41,830 bases of DNA, from positions 1 to 41,830 of the forward strand of contig CANHHX010000014.1 in the NCBI GenBank assembly GCA_947461125.1, read 5' to 3'. Under the pieces are notes generated by a model. The model saw only the letters and a program-made list of their open reading frames with translations, had not been told where the DNA came from and made no database searches. Shown in pieces: positions 16,700 through 25,720 of this stretch (its first letter is position 1; every line of letters starts with the position of its first letter). Made by a program: the position numbers and the translations under genes. Source of the stretch: Bacteroidota bacterium. Lineage in GTDB: Bacteria > Bacteroidota > Bacteroidia > Chitinophagales > Chitinophagaceae.

Positions 16700-17472
16700 A
16701 AGTACCAATATTTGAGGGACAAAGATAGAACTACATAGGCAATAAACACAATGGGAACGGCAATCCAGCCAAAACTAATCGCTGAAATAAGGCCAATAGC
16801 TACTAAAATAAATAGCGGGAGTAGTTTTTTAAACGAAAACTGGCTAAACTTAAACGCCATCATAGGCAGCGTTGACACCATTAAATAGCTACAACCTAGT
16901 ACCACGATATACCAAAACCACTTGTTGAGTAAAAAGCCAGTAACCACTGCCTGATTGGCGGGTGCATACCAGTAAATAATAGGAAAAGAGGCAAACAATA
17001 GCCCAACTGCTGGCACAGGAACCCCTGTAAATCCGGCTGTTGAAGGGGCCGAAATATTGAACCTTGCTAACCTGTATGCAGCGGCACAGGGTAAAATAAA
17101 CACAGGGAGCAGCTGAAACCAAGATGCCGATAATCCATCTACATCCCCTGCGAGTGATAGCCTTAAAAACTGATACGCAATTAAAGAAGGCGCTACGCCA
17201 AAACTTACGAGATCTGCAAGCGAATCTAATTGCTTGCCCATTTCAGAAGAACTATCAAGTAGTCGCGCTAAAAAACCATCAAAATAATCCACAACGGCTG
17301 CAAGTGCCATACATAAACTAGCCCTATAAATTTGCTGTGGAATTTCAATTAAACTTTCGCCATCAGTTCCTGATGTTATAATGATACCCGGCATTGTTAT
17401 GTACACTATTGCAAGGCATCCAAAAAAAAGATTCAATAAGGTAAATAAATTGGGGATTTGCTTTTTTATCAT
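16696..17472 (-). CDS. pssA: CDP-diacylglycerol--serine O-phosphatidyltransferase
   Basis: This integral membrane enzyme makes phosphatidylserine, the precursor of phosphatidylethanolamine. The 258-residue protein has the complete CDP-alcohol phosphatidyltransferase signature D-G-x2-A-R-x8-G-x3-D-x3-D at residues 65-87 (DGFLAR...G...D...D). About seven to eight transmembrane helices surround it. The N-terminus IPNLFTLLNLFFGCLAIVY is typical of PssA. Alternatives within the family are less likely given this N-terminus and the DYFDGFLARLLDSSSEMGKQLDSLADLVSFG context. It overlaps purS by 4 bases and follows pepP by 5. Confidence 0.94.
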   Translation of the reverse strand: MIKKQIPNLFTLLNLFFGCLAIVYITMPGIIITSGTDGESLIEIPQQIYRASLCMALAAVVDYFDGFLARLLDSSSEMGKQLDSLADLVSFGVAPSLIAYQFLRLSLAGDVDGLSASWFQLLPVFILPCAAAYRLARFNISAPSTAGFTGVPVPAVGLLFASFPIIYWYAPANQAVVTGFLLNKWFWYIVVLGCSYLMVSTLPMMAFKFSQFSFKKLLPLFILVAIGLISAISFGWIAVPIVFIAYVVLSLSLKYWYL

Positions 17473-17477
17473 GCTAT

Positions 17478-18788
17478 TTATTTCTTTCTGTTGACAGAAG
17501 ACTTTTTCATGAAAGACTCTATTTCTTCAACGGTGATGGGAATATTTTTCATGAGATCAATATTGCCCGTTTTTGTAATCCAAAAATTGTTTTCGATCCG
17601 AATGCCCATTTTTTCTTCTTCGATGTAAATGCCCGGCTCAATGGTAAATACCATACCCGCTTGTATAGGCGCGGTTCTTGTTCCAAGATCGTGCACATCA
17701 AGTCCTAGATGATGTGAAATGCCATGGTACAAATATTTTCGGTACGCCGGATTTTCTGGGTCTTGGTTTTTTATAGTAGCTTTTGTTAGAAGGCTAATTT
17801 TTTCAAATTGCTTGGTCGCTTCTACCCCTACTTTGTCGGTGTACTGCACAACTGATATACCGGGCTTTAAAATAGACTTGGCATAATTATGTAAATGCAA
17901 ACATGCATTGTATACTTCTTTTTGACGCTTGGTAAATACACCATTTACCGGCACCGTTCTAGTTAAATCGGCACAGTATCCTCCATATTCTGCACCAAAA
18001 TCCATGAGGAGCATCTCTCCTGCTTCACATACCTGGTTATTGGAAACATAATGAAGGGTTCTAGCCCTATCCCCACTTGCAATAATGCTGTGGTAAGCCG
18101 GACCTGTTGCGCGCCTTCTTAAAAATTGATGGTAAATTTCTGCCTCAATTTCATATTCGGTAACACCTGGCTTAATAAATCCTAATAAATGCCTAAATGT
18201 TTGATCGGTAATATCAATGGCTTTATTAATTACCGCCACTTCTTCTTTTGATTTGATGGCTCTTAACTTGTGCATGATTTTTGCAGCACGTTCATAGCCA
18301 TGAAGCGGATAGTTGGCTTTCATTTCTGCAACAAACCTATAATCTCTAGTTGCAATAGCTGTAGATTTTCTATCATTTTCGTTGGTATCTAAATAAATCG
18401 TATCTGCTAAATGAATCCATGTTTGAAGCATCGCATCAATGGCATCTAACCATACAATGGTTTGAATACCAGATATGGCGGTCGCATCAGCAATACGCAA
18501 CCTTTTACCATCCCACTTTTCTTTTAGCTCGTTAGGCCTTACAAGTACTAGCACTTCACGGTATTTTGGATCGGGGCAATTTGGAAATAATATAACCATT
18601 GAATCTTCCTGCTCAATTCCAGACAACCAATATAAATCGGTATTTTGTTTAAATGCATGAAGGGCATCGCCATTAGAAGGCCACTCATCATTGCTTACAA
18701 AAATAGCAATGCTATTAGGCTTCATTTCTTTTATAAACCGCTTCCGGTTGTCAATAAAAATTTGCTTGTTAAGGGGTAAATATTTCAT
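17478..18788 (-). CDS. pepP: Xaa-Pro aminopeptidase (M24B family)
   Basis: The enzyme removes N-terminal residues preceding proline. The 436-residue protein has an N-terminal aminopeptidase-P domain (RKRFIKEMKPNSIAIFVSND, NTDLYWLSGIEQEDSM) and a pita-bread catalytic domain. Its metal ligands are in MDFGAEYGGYCADLTRT (two Asp), YHGISHHLGLDVHD (His), FTIEPGIYIE (Glu) and GIRIENNFWI (Glu). Length matches PepP of other bacteria and no export signal is visible, so it is cytoplasmic. It lies 50 bases downstream of the PorP gene and 5 bases upstream of pssA. Confidence 0.94.
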   Translation of the reverse strand: MKYLPLNKQIFIDNRKRFIKEMKPNSIAIFVSNDEWPSNGDALHAFKQNTDLYWLSGIEQEDSMVILFPNCPDPKYREVLVLVRPNELKEKWDGKRLRIADATAISGIQTIVWLDAIDAMLQTWIHLADTIYLDTNENDRKSTAIATRDYRFVAEMKANYPLHGYERAAKIMHKLRAIKSKEEVAVINKAIDITDQTFRHLLGFIKPGVTEYEIEAEIYHQFLRRRATGPAYHSIIASGDRARTLHYVSNNQVCEAGEMLLMDFGAEYGGYCADLTRTVPVNGVFTKRQKEVYNACLHLHNYAKSILKPGISVVQYTDKVGVEATKQFEKISLLTKATIKNQDPENPAYRKYLYHGISHHLGLDVHDLGTRTAPIQAGMVFTIEPGIYIEEEKMGIRIENNFWITKTGNIDLMKNIPITVEEIESFMKKSSVNRKK

Positions 18789-18838
18789 AGATGAAATTAT
18801 GAGCGCTTGTCAATAATGCACTAAAAATAAGAAAAGAA

Positions 18839-19861
18839 TTAGAATTTCACCGAAGGACATCTTACGCCCCTTGCTAGTGCCGAAGAAACTACCCCGGTTT
18901 TGATAATCGACAACTCATAAGCACCCCTGGTATTATTGGCTGCTTTAAGGGTAGAAACGGTCGCATCATAATTAAAAGTAAAGCGGGTATCGTTTAATTG
19001 AAAGCCAAAAACGGGAATGACAGCATCGCTATTGCGCATGTAAAGCCCAAGAATCATTTGCTTAGTTCCGTCTCCAGTTAAATCACGATTGGCATTAACA
19101 CCCAACACTAATTCTGATGCGGTATTCATTTTACTCATGTAAACATTAGGATTTACAATCCATGATTCTGAAATTTTTACACTTGCATTTAAAAACACGG
19201 TATAACGCATATCAACACTTGCATCAGAAACAAGTGGATCAAAAAAACTTTCGCGAGGCCTATTAATATGCTGTGCACTTAACCCAGCATTAATATAAAG
19301 ATTTTCAGAAGCAAAATAGGCGTAATTAATCCCTGCTTGCAAATCTGCATAAGCTGTTTGACTAAATGCAAAAGGCTCGTTAGATGGAATGGCGGCATCA
19401 AAAAATTTACCATTCCACTGGTTATCAAAAGATAATTTAGCAATATCAATGCGCTTACTAATAAAACCTCCTGTAAACCCTATGCTTAACAAACTACTGT
19501 ATCCAAGCATTTGATGATACGCCACAGAAGCATACGCACTTGTATTCACTAAATTACCAGCTCCTGCTGCGTCTCTGTATAAAGCGCCACCAACCCCCAT
19601 CCAGCCGTTTTCAAACTTACCCGTAAACAATTGTGCATCCCCCCAAACCGACATTGTTTTATAGGGAGTACCCACTGCACCCCACTGATTTCGGTAGTTC
19701 GCGCCAATCCTATAATCATTATCAGGATTAAAACCTGTATTAGCTGGGTTCACTAAAATAGGTGCATTAAAGTATTGACTAAAATGCAAATCCTGCGCAT
19801 TTGATTGCAGCATAGCTACAACAAAAACAAGAAATAATATGTGGTGCATTTTAGATTTCAT
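18839..19861 (-). CDS. PorP/SprF family type IX secretion outer-membrane protein
   Basis: The 340-residue protein has a signal peptide ending SNAQ, then the family opening DLHFSQYFNAPILVNPANTGF. Alternating beta strands of a predicted outer-membrane barrel follow (NYRNQWGAVGTPYKTMSVWGD, GVGGALYRDAAGAGN), and it ends in a C-terminal aromatic residue. PorP/SprF proteins serve type IX substrates that carry the gliding-motility C-terminal domain. Here the cargo gene lies 3 bases upstream on the same strand, so the two are very likely a dedicated cargo-receptor pair. A start at the internal Met five residues in is also possible. Confidence 0.92.
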   Translation of the reverse strand: MKSKMHHILFLVFVVAMLQSNAQDLHFSQYFNAPILVNPANTGFNPDNDYRIGANYRNQWGAVGTPYKTMSVWGDAQLFTGKFENGWMGVGGALYRDAAGAGNLVNTSAYASVAYHQMLGYSSLLSIGFTGGFISKRIDIAKLSFDNQWNGKFFDAAIPSNEPFAFSQTAYADLQAGINYAYFASENLYINAGLSAQHINRPRESFFDPLVSDASVDMRYTVFLNASVKISESWIVNPNVYMSKMNTASELVLGVNANRDLTGDGTKQMILGLYMRNSDAVIPVFGFQLNDTRFTFNYDATVSTLKAANNTRGAYELSIIKTGVVSSALARGVRCPSVKF

Positions 19862-19864
19862 GGG

Positions 19865-22800
19865 CTACCTAAGTAAAGTGATATCTCCTTTTTTTGCTAG
19901 TTTCTCTCCTGTATAAAATTCAACAACAGCATTGTAATGATAGACATCCTGTGCTTGCAATTTTCCTTTAAAATAACCATCCCAACCGGCGCCTATATCA
20001 GAGGATGCAAAAACGAGTTCTCCCCATCTATTAAAGATTTGAAAATTAACTTTCGAAATGCCAAAACCTCTAACTAATACTCGGTCATTTACGCCATCCC
20101 CATTGGGGGTAAATGCAGTGGGAACACTAAATCCTACTTCGACAATAACATCAATTGGTGTGCAAGTTGTATCTGAACATCCGGTTGCATTTGTGGCAAC
20201 TAGACATACATTATACGTTGCTGTTTTTTGATACTGGTAAGAAATAGTGGAATCACGTTTTGATGTTACAAGCGAATTGCCGTCCCCAAAAATCCATTTG
20301 TAGGTAACGGCCCCTGTACTAGTATTAACAAGTTGCACGGGCAAATTGGGCTGTGAAGGGTTCGGCGAATAGGTAAATGAAGCAGTAGGTTTATTGACCA
20401 CAACCAAGTTTTTCACAATGGTATCGCGCTTATTACAAGTATTGACATCCACGGCAATTAATTGAACTGGGTAGGTTCCGGGTCTTGCATAGGTATGCGA
20501 AGGATTTGTTTGTGTAGAAGTTACGCCATCACCAAAATCCCAGAAAAACTGCTGCCCCGCAGTAGAGGTATTTCTAAAACTAGCATTAAACGGTGCGCAC
20601 GCAGCTGGCGGCAATGTAAAATTAGCAATCACGTTTGGCGCTAAACTAATTTGTTTGATTAAACTATCCGGACTATTACAATAATTGCTGTCATTTAAAC
20701 TGAGCTTTACATTGTAAGCACCTCCTACTGCGTAAGTGTGCCTTATGATACCAGCTCCTGCTGCGAGTTTTGTTCCGTCTCCAAAATCCCAAGTAAAACT
20801 TTTATTCGTGAAAGGTTTTGAGGCGGGTCCGGTGCTCGTATTATCAAATTCAAAAACCAACTGATCACATGGCGGCAATTTAGTAGCACTAAACGATAAA
20901 CTTACATTGTCACTTCTAACGTGCATATTAAGATAAGTAGTGTCAGCAACATTACAAGTACTAGAATCGATGGCTACCAAAGAAACTCTAAACACACCTA
21001 CCTTTGTATAATTGTGGGAAATTCGTGCCGTGTTGGAGGTGACTGGCGCAGAGCCATCCCCAAAATTCCAAACATAGGATTTACCCTGTGCGAGCGTGTC
21101 TGAAAAATCGACGGTCATTGGTACACATCCAGAGGTATCTCTAACGGTTCCTTTTATGGAAGCTTTTAATCCTGTACCAACACCGGCCAAATTAAATGCG
21201 AGTTTGATAGCAAGTAAATTACATCTAGCAGAGCTAGGATCGGCCGATAAATTATTGGGAGACCAAACACCCGCAGAGCCACGTAAAGCAGATCCTGGTG
21301 CAGGATTAGAGCCTAAACAAGAGCACACAGATTGATAGATGGTGCCGTTTTTATCAAACCTACTGGTTCCTCCATCTACATGATCTCCAAGTGGACCTCC
21401 CGTAGTTCCAGAAATAGAACCAAAAAAAGTAGCGTATAAAATATTTTTAGCATTTTTTTCAAGTACAAAAAAGTAGAGGTCTTCGCCATCTGTGGTGGAA
21501 CTAAATTGACCTGCTCCAAATATGGCAAGCCCTCTTGTACTAGCTGATGGATAATCAAGCGTTAATGTGCCACCCCATCCAGATACGTATACATTTTCAC
21601 ATCGATCCACCAAAAAAGCAGTAGGTGAAATATTAGGTACGCTTCCTGTTCCTGTTCCAAAATTTGCAGAGTATACAAACTGCGTTAAATCCGGTTGTAA
21701 TTTGGAAATAAATTGCCTCCCCGATACCTGATTACCACCACTGTTAAAAGGCGAATTGATAATGGGCCATGCGACTGTGGAGGTTCCCATAATATAGGGA
21801 AAACCAAATTTATCAAATTGAATACCGTAAATAATATCATTACCTGATGTGCCAAAATAACTGCTCGCAATTTGCCTGCTTCCATCAGGGCTAATATATG
21901 TTACATAGCCGTCCACATTTCCCTGATTGCTGCCAAATAAAACCCCTGCCTTCGTACCCGGAAAATCAGAACTTGCGGTTGCACCTGCCACATAAATAAA
22001 GCCTGTTAATGGATTGAGGGCAAGCACAAATGCAGCATCATCATTATCTCCGCCTAAAAAAGAACTAAATAACACGGCATCTAAATTAGGCGACATTTTT
22101 ACCAGCACTCCATCCTGAAAACGTGTGGTTGTTCTTTTACCAGGCGTTGTTTGAAAGCTTCCCGGCGTAGTTCTAAAATCTTCGGACTGTGTAACCGATG
22201 CTAAAATAATATTACCAGCACCATCCACAATTACTTCACTACGAGCATCATCTCCATAATTTCTACGAGTAGATTCTACCCCTTGTGGCCTGATATAATT
22301 GGGCCTTATATTTACACCATCATCAGAAGTACCACCCATACGCACAGATCCAATAATTGAATTGCCTGTTACATTTAATTTTGTGATAACAATATCAAAC
22401 AATCCACCCAGTGGACCATAAGTCGAAAGCCCCCTAACGGGATAGGTATTCCCAGATGAAGTTCTTCCTGCAATAATTAGATTACCACTCGCGTCCACAA
22501 CTAAACTATGTGGCTGTTCATTTCCTCTTCCCCCAATGTAGGTTGCATAGATTCTATTCACGCCACTTGGGTCAAATTTAATGATCCCCATATCCATGGC
22601 CCCCATATCGCCCTCTGGAACACCACCTGCAAAAGTGGTTTGAAATGCACCGTTGCTTACGGGGAAGGTACCAACGCTACCAAACACAATACCACCGGCA
22701 TAAAAATTTCCTTGCGGATCATAGGTTGCCGTAAAACCCCAATTATCAGAAGTACTTCCGGTATAACCAAAAAATACAATCGACGGATCAATTACAAGCG

Positions 22801-23530
22801 TTTCCGTTTTATCGTAATCACCGGCAATTGAAAACTTAACAATATTTCCTTTAACGGTGTAATTACAATCCACTTCTTTTTTACCGTCTTTTTTTAATTG
22901 ATAGGTATAAGGGGCTAATTCAGAAACAGTGGTTACCCTAGTTTTAATTTCTAGAGCACGGTTTTTAATTTTAATGCCGTCTGTACCTTCTATGTATAAA
23001 GCAATTTTAGAAACGTCGGCTCCTGGATGTACGATTATATCATACTTTAACTGAGCGTCGTTGGTGTAATACCTAACATCAATACCCGGATACAAATCTT
23101 TGTAAACAACCGCCTTGTAAATTTTACAACCACTTGCCCACTTGGTAGAGTCATTCCCAATAAAATAATTGTTATAGGATGGTTGAATTTTTTCAGGAAC
23201 GATGGTTAGATTTGGATTGGCATTTAAAAAGCGAACTTCATAGGCATGCGATTGGAGTACGCCATCAAAATTTTCAGGGGTTGTTGGAATATGATTTTTT
23301 TCGCGGGGGTGTGGATTTAAAGCAGCTAAATCTTTAGGATTGTGCACGAGTACGCGGTACCCATTATTTTGAAGCGCAAATGCACCTGCAACGGTTTGTG
23401 CTTGAAATTTAATAGCACTAGACCACTGCCCTTTGTTTTCAATAAATTCGAGATACTGCTGCGCCCTCACCTCTGCAAAAGAGAGGGTGAAAATAAGTAG
23501 TACAACACCAAATAATCTTCGCAGCAACAT
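19865..23530 (-). CDS. Large secreted PKD-domain protein with type B gliding-motility C-terminal domain
   Basis: The 1221-residue protein has a signal peptide ending near RAQQ and an N-terminal domain with YLEFIENKGQW and VYKDLYPGIDVRYY, matching DUF7948. A long SBBP/beta-propeller-like region of repeated YDPQGNFYAGG, DASGNLIIAGRT and DKFGFPYIMGTS strands follows. Four PKD repeats (about 785-1134, each with a W-x-FGDG core) come next. Last is the type IX type B sorting domain SVPTAFTPNGDGVNDRVLV...WGELVF (1135-1221). It should be exported by the type IX system and held at the surface. The PorP/SprF gene follows directly. The function of the propeller is unknown. Confidence 0.93.
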   Translation of the reverse strand: MLLRRLFGVVLLIFTLSFAEVRAQQYLEFIENKGQWSSAIKFQAQTVAGAFALQNNGYRVLVHNPKDLAALNPHPREKNHIPTTPENFDGVLQSHAYEVRFLNANPNLTIVPEKIQPSYNNYFIGNDSTKWASGCKIYKAVVYKDLYPGIDVRYYTNDAQLKYDIIVHPGADVSKIALYIEGTDGIKIKNRALEIKTRVTTVSELAPYTYQLKKDGKKEVDCNYTVKGNIVKFSIAGDYDKTETLVIDPSIVFFGYTGSTSDNWGFTATYDPQGNFYAGGIVFGSVGTFPVSNGAFQTTFAGGVPEGDMGAMDMGIIKFDPSGVNRIYATYIGGRGNEQPHSLVVDASGNLIIAGRTSSGNTYPVRGLSTYGPLGGLFDIVITKLNVTGNSIIGSVRMGGTSDDGVNIRPNYIRPQGVESTRRNYGDDARSEVIVDGAGNIILASVTQSEDFRTTPGSFQTTPGKRTTTRFQDGVLVKMSPNLDAVLFSSFLGGDNDDAAFVLALNPLTGFIYVAGATASSDFPGTKAGVLFGSNQGNVDGYVTYISPDGSRQIASSYFGTSGNDIIYGIQFDKFGFPYIMGTSTVAWPIINSPFNSGGNQVSGRQFISKLQPDLTQFVYSANFGTGTGSVPNISPTAFLVDRCENVYVSGWGGTLTLDYPSASTRGLAIFGAGQFSSTTDGEDLYFFVLEKNAKNILYATFFGSISGTTGGPLGDHVDGGTSRFDKNGTIYQSVCSCLGSNPAPGSALRGSAGVWSPNNLSADPSSARCNLLAIKLAFNLAGVGTGLKASIKGTVRDTSGCVPMTVDFSDTLAQGKSYVWNFGDGSAPVTSNTARISHNYTKVGVFRVSLVAIDSSTCNVADTTYLNMHVRSDNVSLSFSATKLPPCDQLVFEFDNTSTGPASKPFTNKSFTWDFGDGTKLAAGAGIIRHTYAVGGAYNVKLSLNDSNYCNSPDSLIKQISLAPNVIANFTLPPAACAPFNASFRNTSTAGQQFFWDFGDGVTSTQTNPSHTYARPGTYPVQLIAVDVNTCNKRDTIVKNLVVVNKPTASFTYSPNPSQPNLPVQLVNTSTGAVTYKWIFGDGNSLVTSKRDSTISYQYQKTATYNVCLVATNATGCSDTTCTPIDVIVEVGFSVPTAFTPNGDGVNDRVLVRGFGISKVNFQIFNRWGELVFASSDIGAGWDGYFKGKLQAQDVYHYNAVVEFYTGEKLAKKGDITLLR

Positions 23531-23545
23531 CTTGTTTTTTAAAAG

Positions 23546-25666
23546 TTACGATATCTTACCCCACCCAGACCTGGATTTCTGAGATTGAAGGTAGTTTTTC
23601 AATTCTATATTTTTAGCCAAATGGAGGGTATGGTCCTCTTCTACTAGCTTTTCAGCTGCTATTTTGGCCACTTCCAACACCTCTTTATCATTAACAATAT
23701 TAGCGAGCTTAAAGTTCAAAGCACCACTTTGTCTGGTACCCTCAATATCCCCAGGACCCCTTAATTCAAGGTCTTTTTCGGCAATTAAGAACCCATCATT
23801 GGTAGCACACATAATCTTGATGCGCTCCCTTGCATCGTTGCTCACTTTTTGACCTGTTAATAAAACGCAAAAACTTTTTTCGGAGCCCCTTCCAACCCGT
23901 CCACGCAACTGATGTAACTGAGAAAGTCCAAATTTTTCGGAGCTTTCGATGACCATAACGGAGGCGTTGGGCACATTCACACCAACCTCAATAACGGTGG
24001 TCGCCACCATAATTTGAGTATCGCCATTTACAAAGCGCGCCATGTTGGTTTCCTTTTGATCTGAAGGTTGTCTTCCATGCACCATACTAATTTTATAATT
24101 AGGCTCCGGGAAAAAACTTTTTACTTGTTCGTACCCTTGCATCAAATCTTCGTAAGAAAGTTTTTCGCTCTCTTCAATTAACGGATAAATAAAATAAGCT
24201 TGTCTACCTTTTTCAATTTCTGTTTTTACAAAATCCATAACGGACGCGCGCATCATTTCATTTCGGTGCACGGTTGTGATGGGCTGTCTGCCTGGCGGGA
24301 GTTCATCCATGACACTATAATCAAGATCGCCATAAGCAGTCATGGCAAGGGTTCTAGGGATTGGCGTTGCGGTCATCACAAGCACGTGCGGCGGCACAAC
24401 AGCTTTCTCCCACAATTTCGCGCGCTGCGCAACACCAAATCGGTGCTGTTCATCTACAACCACAAAACCTAAATTTTTAAACTGAACTTTTTCTTCAATA
24501 ACAGCGTGTGTACCCACCACAAAATGTAGGGTACCATCTTGCAAACCTTGCATGATTTTTTTTCTTGCAGCTGTTTTGGTACTACCCGTTAAAAGCGCAA
24601 GTTCTACCCCCATATCTTTTAATAGTTCACTAAGTCCTTGGTAATGCTGCTGTGCTAAAATTTCGGTAGGTGCCATTAAGCAACTCTGATATCCATTATC
24701 TGCGGCAAGCAGCATACTAAGTAACGCTACGATGGTTTTTCCACTACCCACATCTCCTTGCAATAGGCGGTTCATTTGACGCCCCCTAGCAGTATCGGTT
24801 CTAATTTCTTTGAGCACTCTTTTTTGTGCACCCGTTAATTCGAAAGGCAAATACTCGTTGTAAAACGTATTAAAATAATCGCCTACTTTTTCAAAAACAA
24901 CACCCCTACTAGATTGATGTCTGGCAAGTCGCACCAGGTTTAAGCGCACTTGTGCTACAAACAATTCTTCAAATTTTAAACGCCTTAACGCAGCTTTATA
25001 GGCTTTGTCAGCAACTGGAAAATGAATATTGGAATACGCCTCATAACGGTTCATGAGCTTGTAATCAGCTATTATGCCAGCAGGTAAATTTTCAGGTATA
25101 TCTGCGGGCTTAATCATGGAAAAAAGCTGGTACGTGAGTTTTGCCAGTTGTCTACCATTAAGTCCACGGGCCTTTAATTTTTCGGTGGCCGGATACACCG
25201 GTTCCAAATAATCTTTGCCCCCTTCTTTGGCCGGCGTATACACTTCAATTTCGGGGTGTACCATTTGAGGCTTCCCATTAAAAAAGCCTGTTTTACCAAA
25301 AACCAGGTATTTCTGACCCGGAACCAAGTTCTTTTGCACCCAGTTAGCGCCCTGAAACCATGCAAGCTCCAGTGTACCCGTTTCATCCACAAGCTGGGCA
25401 ATGAGGCGCCTAGCTCTTTTGTCCCCCATTAAAGCAGGTGGCTGAAGTATACCAACAACCTGCACAAAGTCGGTGGCGGGGCTTATGGAGGCTATCTTGT
25501 GGACCTGGGTTTTATCGATATGCCTGTTCGGATAATGTTCTAATAGATCCGAAAAAGTGTAAATCGAAAGCTCCTTTTTAAGTAATTCCCCCCTCAAAGG
25601 GCCAACGCCTTTAAGGTATTCGATGGGTGAACCTAATATGTGATTGGAAGCTTGAATAAGGGGCAG
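23546..25666 (-). CDS. recG: ATP-dependent DNA helicase RecG, start codon unusual
   Basis: RecG remodels stalled forks and Holliday junctions. Visible parts are the wedge/OB domain, Walker A LLQGDVGSGKT, the Walker B box VVDEQHRFG, motif III ATPIPRTLAMTAYGDLD, ATTVIEVGVNVPNA, LHQLRGRVGRG and the C-terminal EKDLELRGPGDIEGTRQSG. The conserved N-terminal SPIEYLKGVGPLRGELLKKEL is encoded continuously upstream of a TTG at 25597, yet that frame has no ATG, GTG or TTG before a stop near 25738. I therefore place the start at a CTG (25666), with ATT at 25657 or ATA at 25639 as alternatives. The TTG at 25597 would cut the GVGP motif. With CTG the protein is 706 residues, the usual size. Confidence 0.9.
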   Translation of the reverse strand: MPLIQASNHILGSPIEYLKGVGPLRGELLKKELSIYTFSDLLEHYPNRHIDKTQVHKIASISPATDFVQVVGILQPPALMGDKRARRLIAQLVDETGTLELAWFQGANWVQKNLVPGQKYLVFGKTGFFNGKPQMVHPEIEVYTPAKEGGKDYLEPVYPATEKLKARGLNGRQLAKLTYQLFSMIKPADIPENLPAGIIADYKLMNRYEAYSNIHFPVADKAYKAALRRLKFEELFVAQVRLNLVRLARHQSSRGVVFEKVGDYFNTFYNEYLPFELTGAQKRVLKEIRTDTARGRQMNRLLQGDVGSGKTIVALLSMLLAADNGYQSCLMAPTEILAQQHYQGLSELLKDMGVELALLTGSTKTAARKKIMQGLQDGTLHFVVGTHAVIEEKVQFKNLGFVVVDEQHRFGVAQRAKLWEKAVVPPHVLVMTATPIPRTLAMTAYGDLDYSVMDELPPGRQPITTVHRNEMMRASVMDFVKTEIEKGRQAYFIYPLIEESEKLSYEDLMQGYEQVKSFFPEPNYKISMVHGRQPSDQKETNMARFVNGDTQIMVATTVIEVGVNVPNASVMVIESSEKFGLSQLHQLRGRVGRGSEKSFCVLLTGQKVSNDARERIKIMCATNDGFLIAEKDLELRGPGDIEGTRQSGALNFKLANIVNDKEVLEVAKIAAEKLVEEDHTLHLAKNIELKNYLQSQKSRSGWGKIS

Positions 25667-25685
25667 TTTTAGGGTATTTGTATAG

Positions 25686-25693
25686 CAAATATC
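25686..25693 (-). promoter_or_regulatory. Possible -7 box for recG
   Basis: On the minus strand the site reads GATATTTG, one base from TAnnTTTG and identical to the folK box. It would start a recG transcript near 25681, about 15 bases before the CTG proposed as start. No clear -33 element is seen. Confidence 0.3.
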
Positions 25694-25707
25694 ATGAAAA
25701 AGCGCCT

Positions 25708-25715
25708 TATCTTCG
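25708..25715 (+). promoter_or_regulatory. Near-leaderless promoter box of trpS
   Basis: TATCTTCG differs from TAnnTTTG at one base, and its G lies exactly 5 bases before the ATG at 25721. The 12-base block CCTTATCTTCGC and the same 5-base distance recur before the methyltransferase gene at 35202. If the box is used, the trpS transcript has almost no leader, and the upstream ATG at 25694 is not the start. Confidence 0.45.
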
Positions 25716-25720
25716 CGGCT

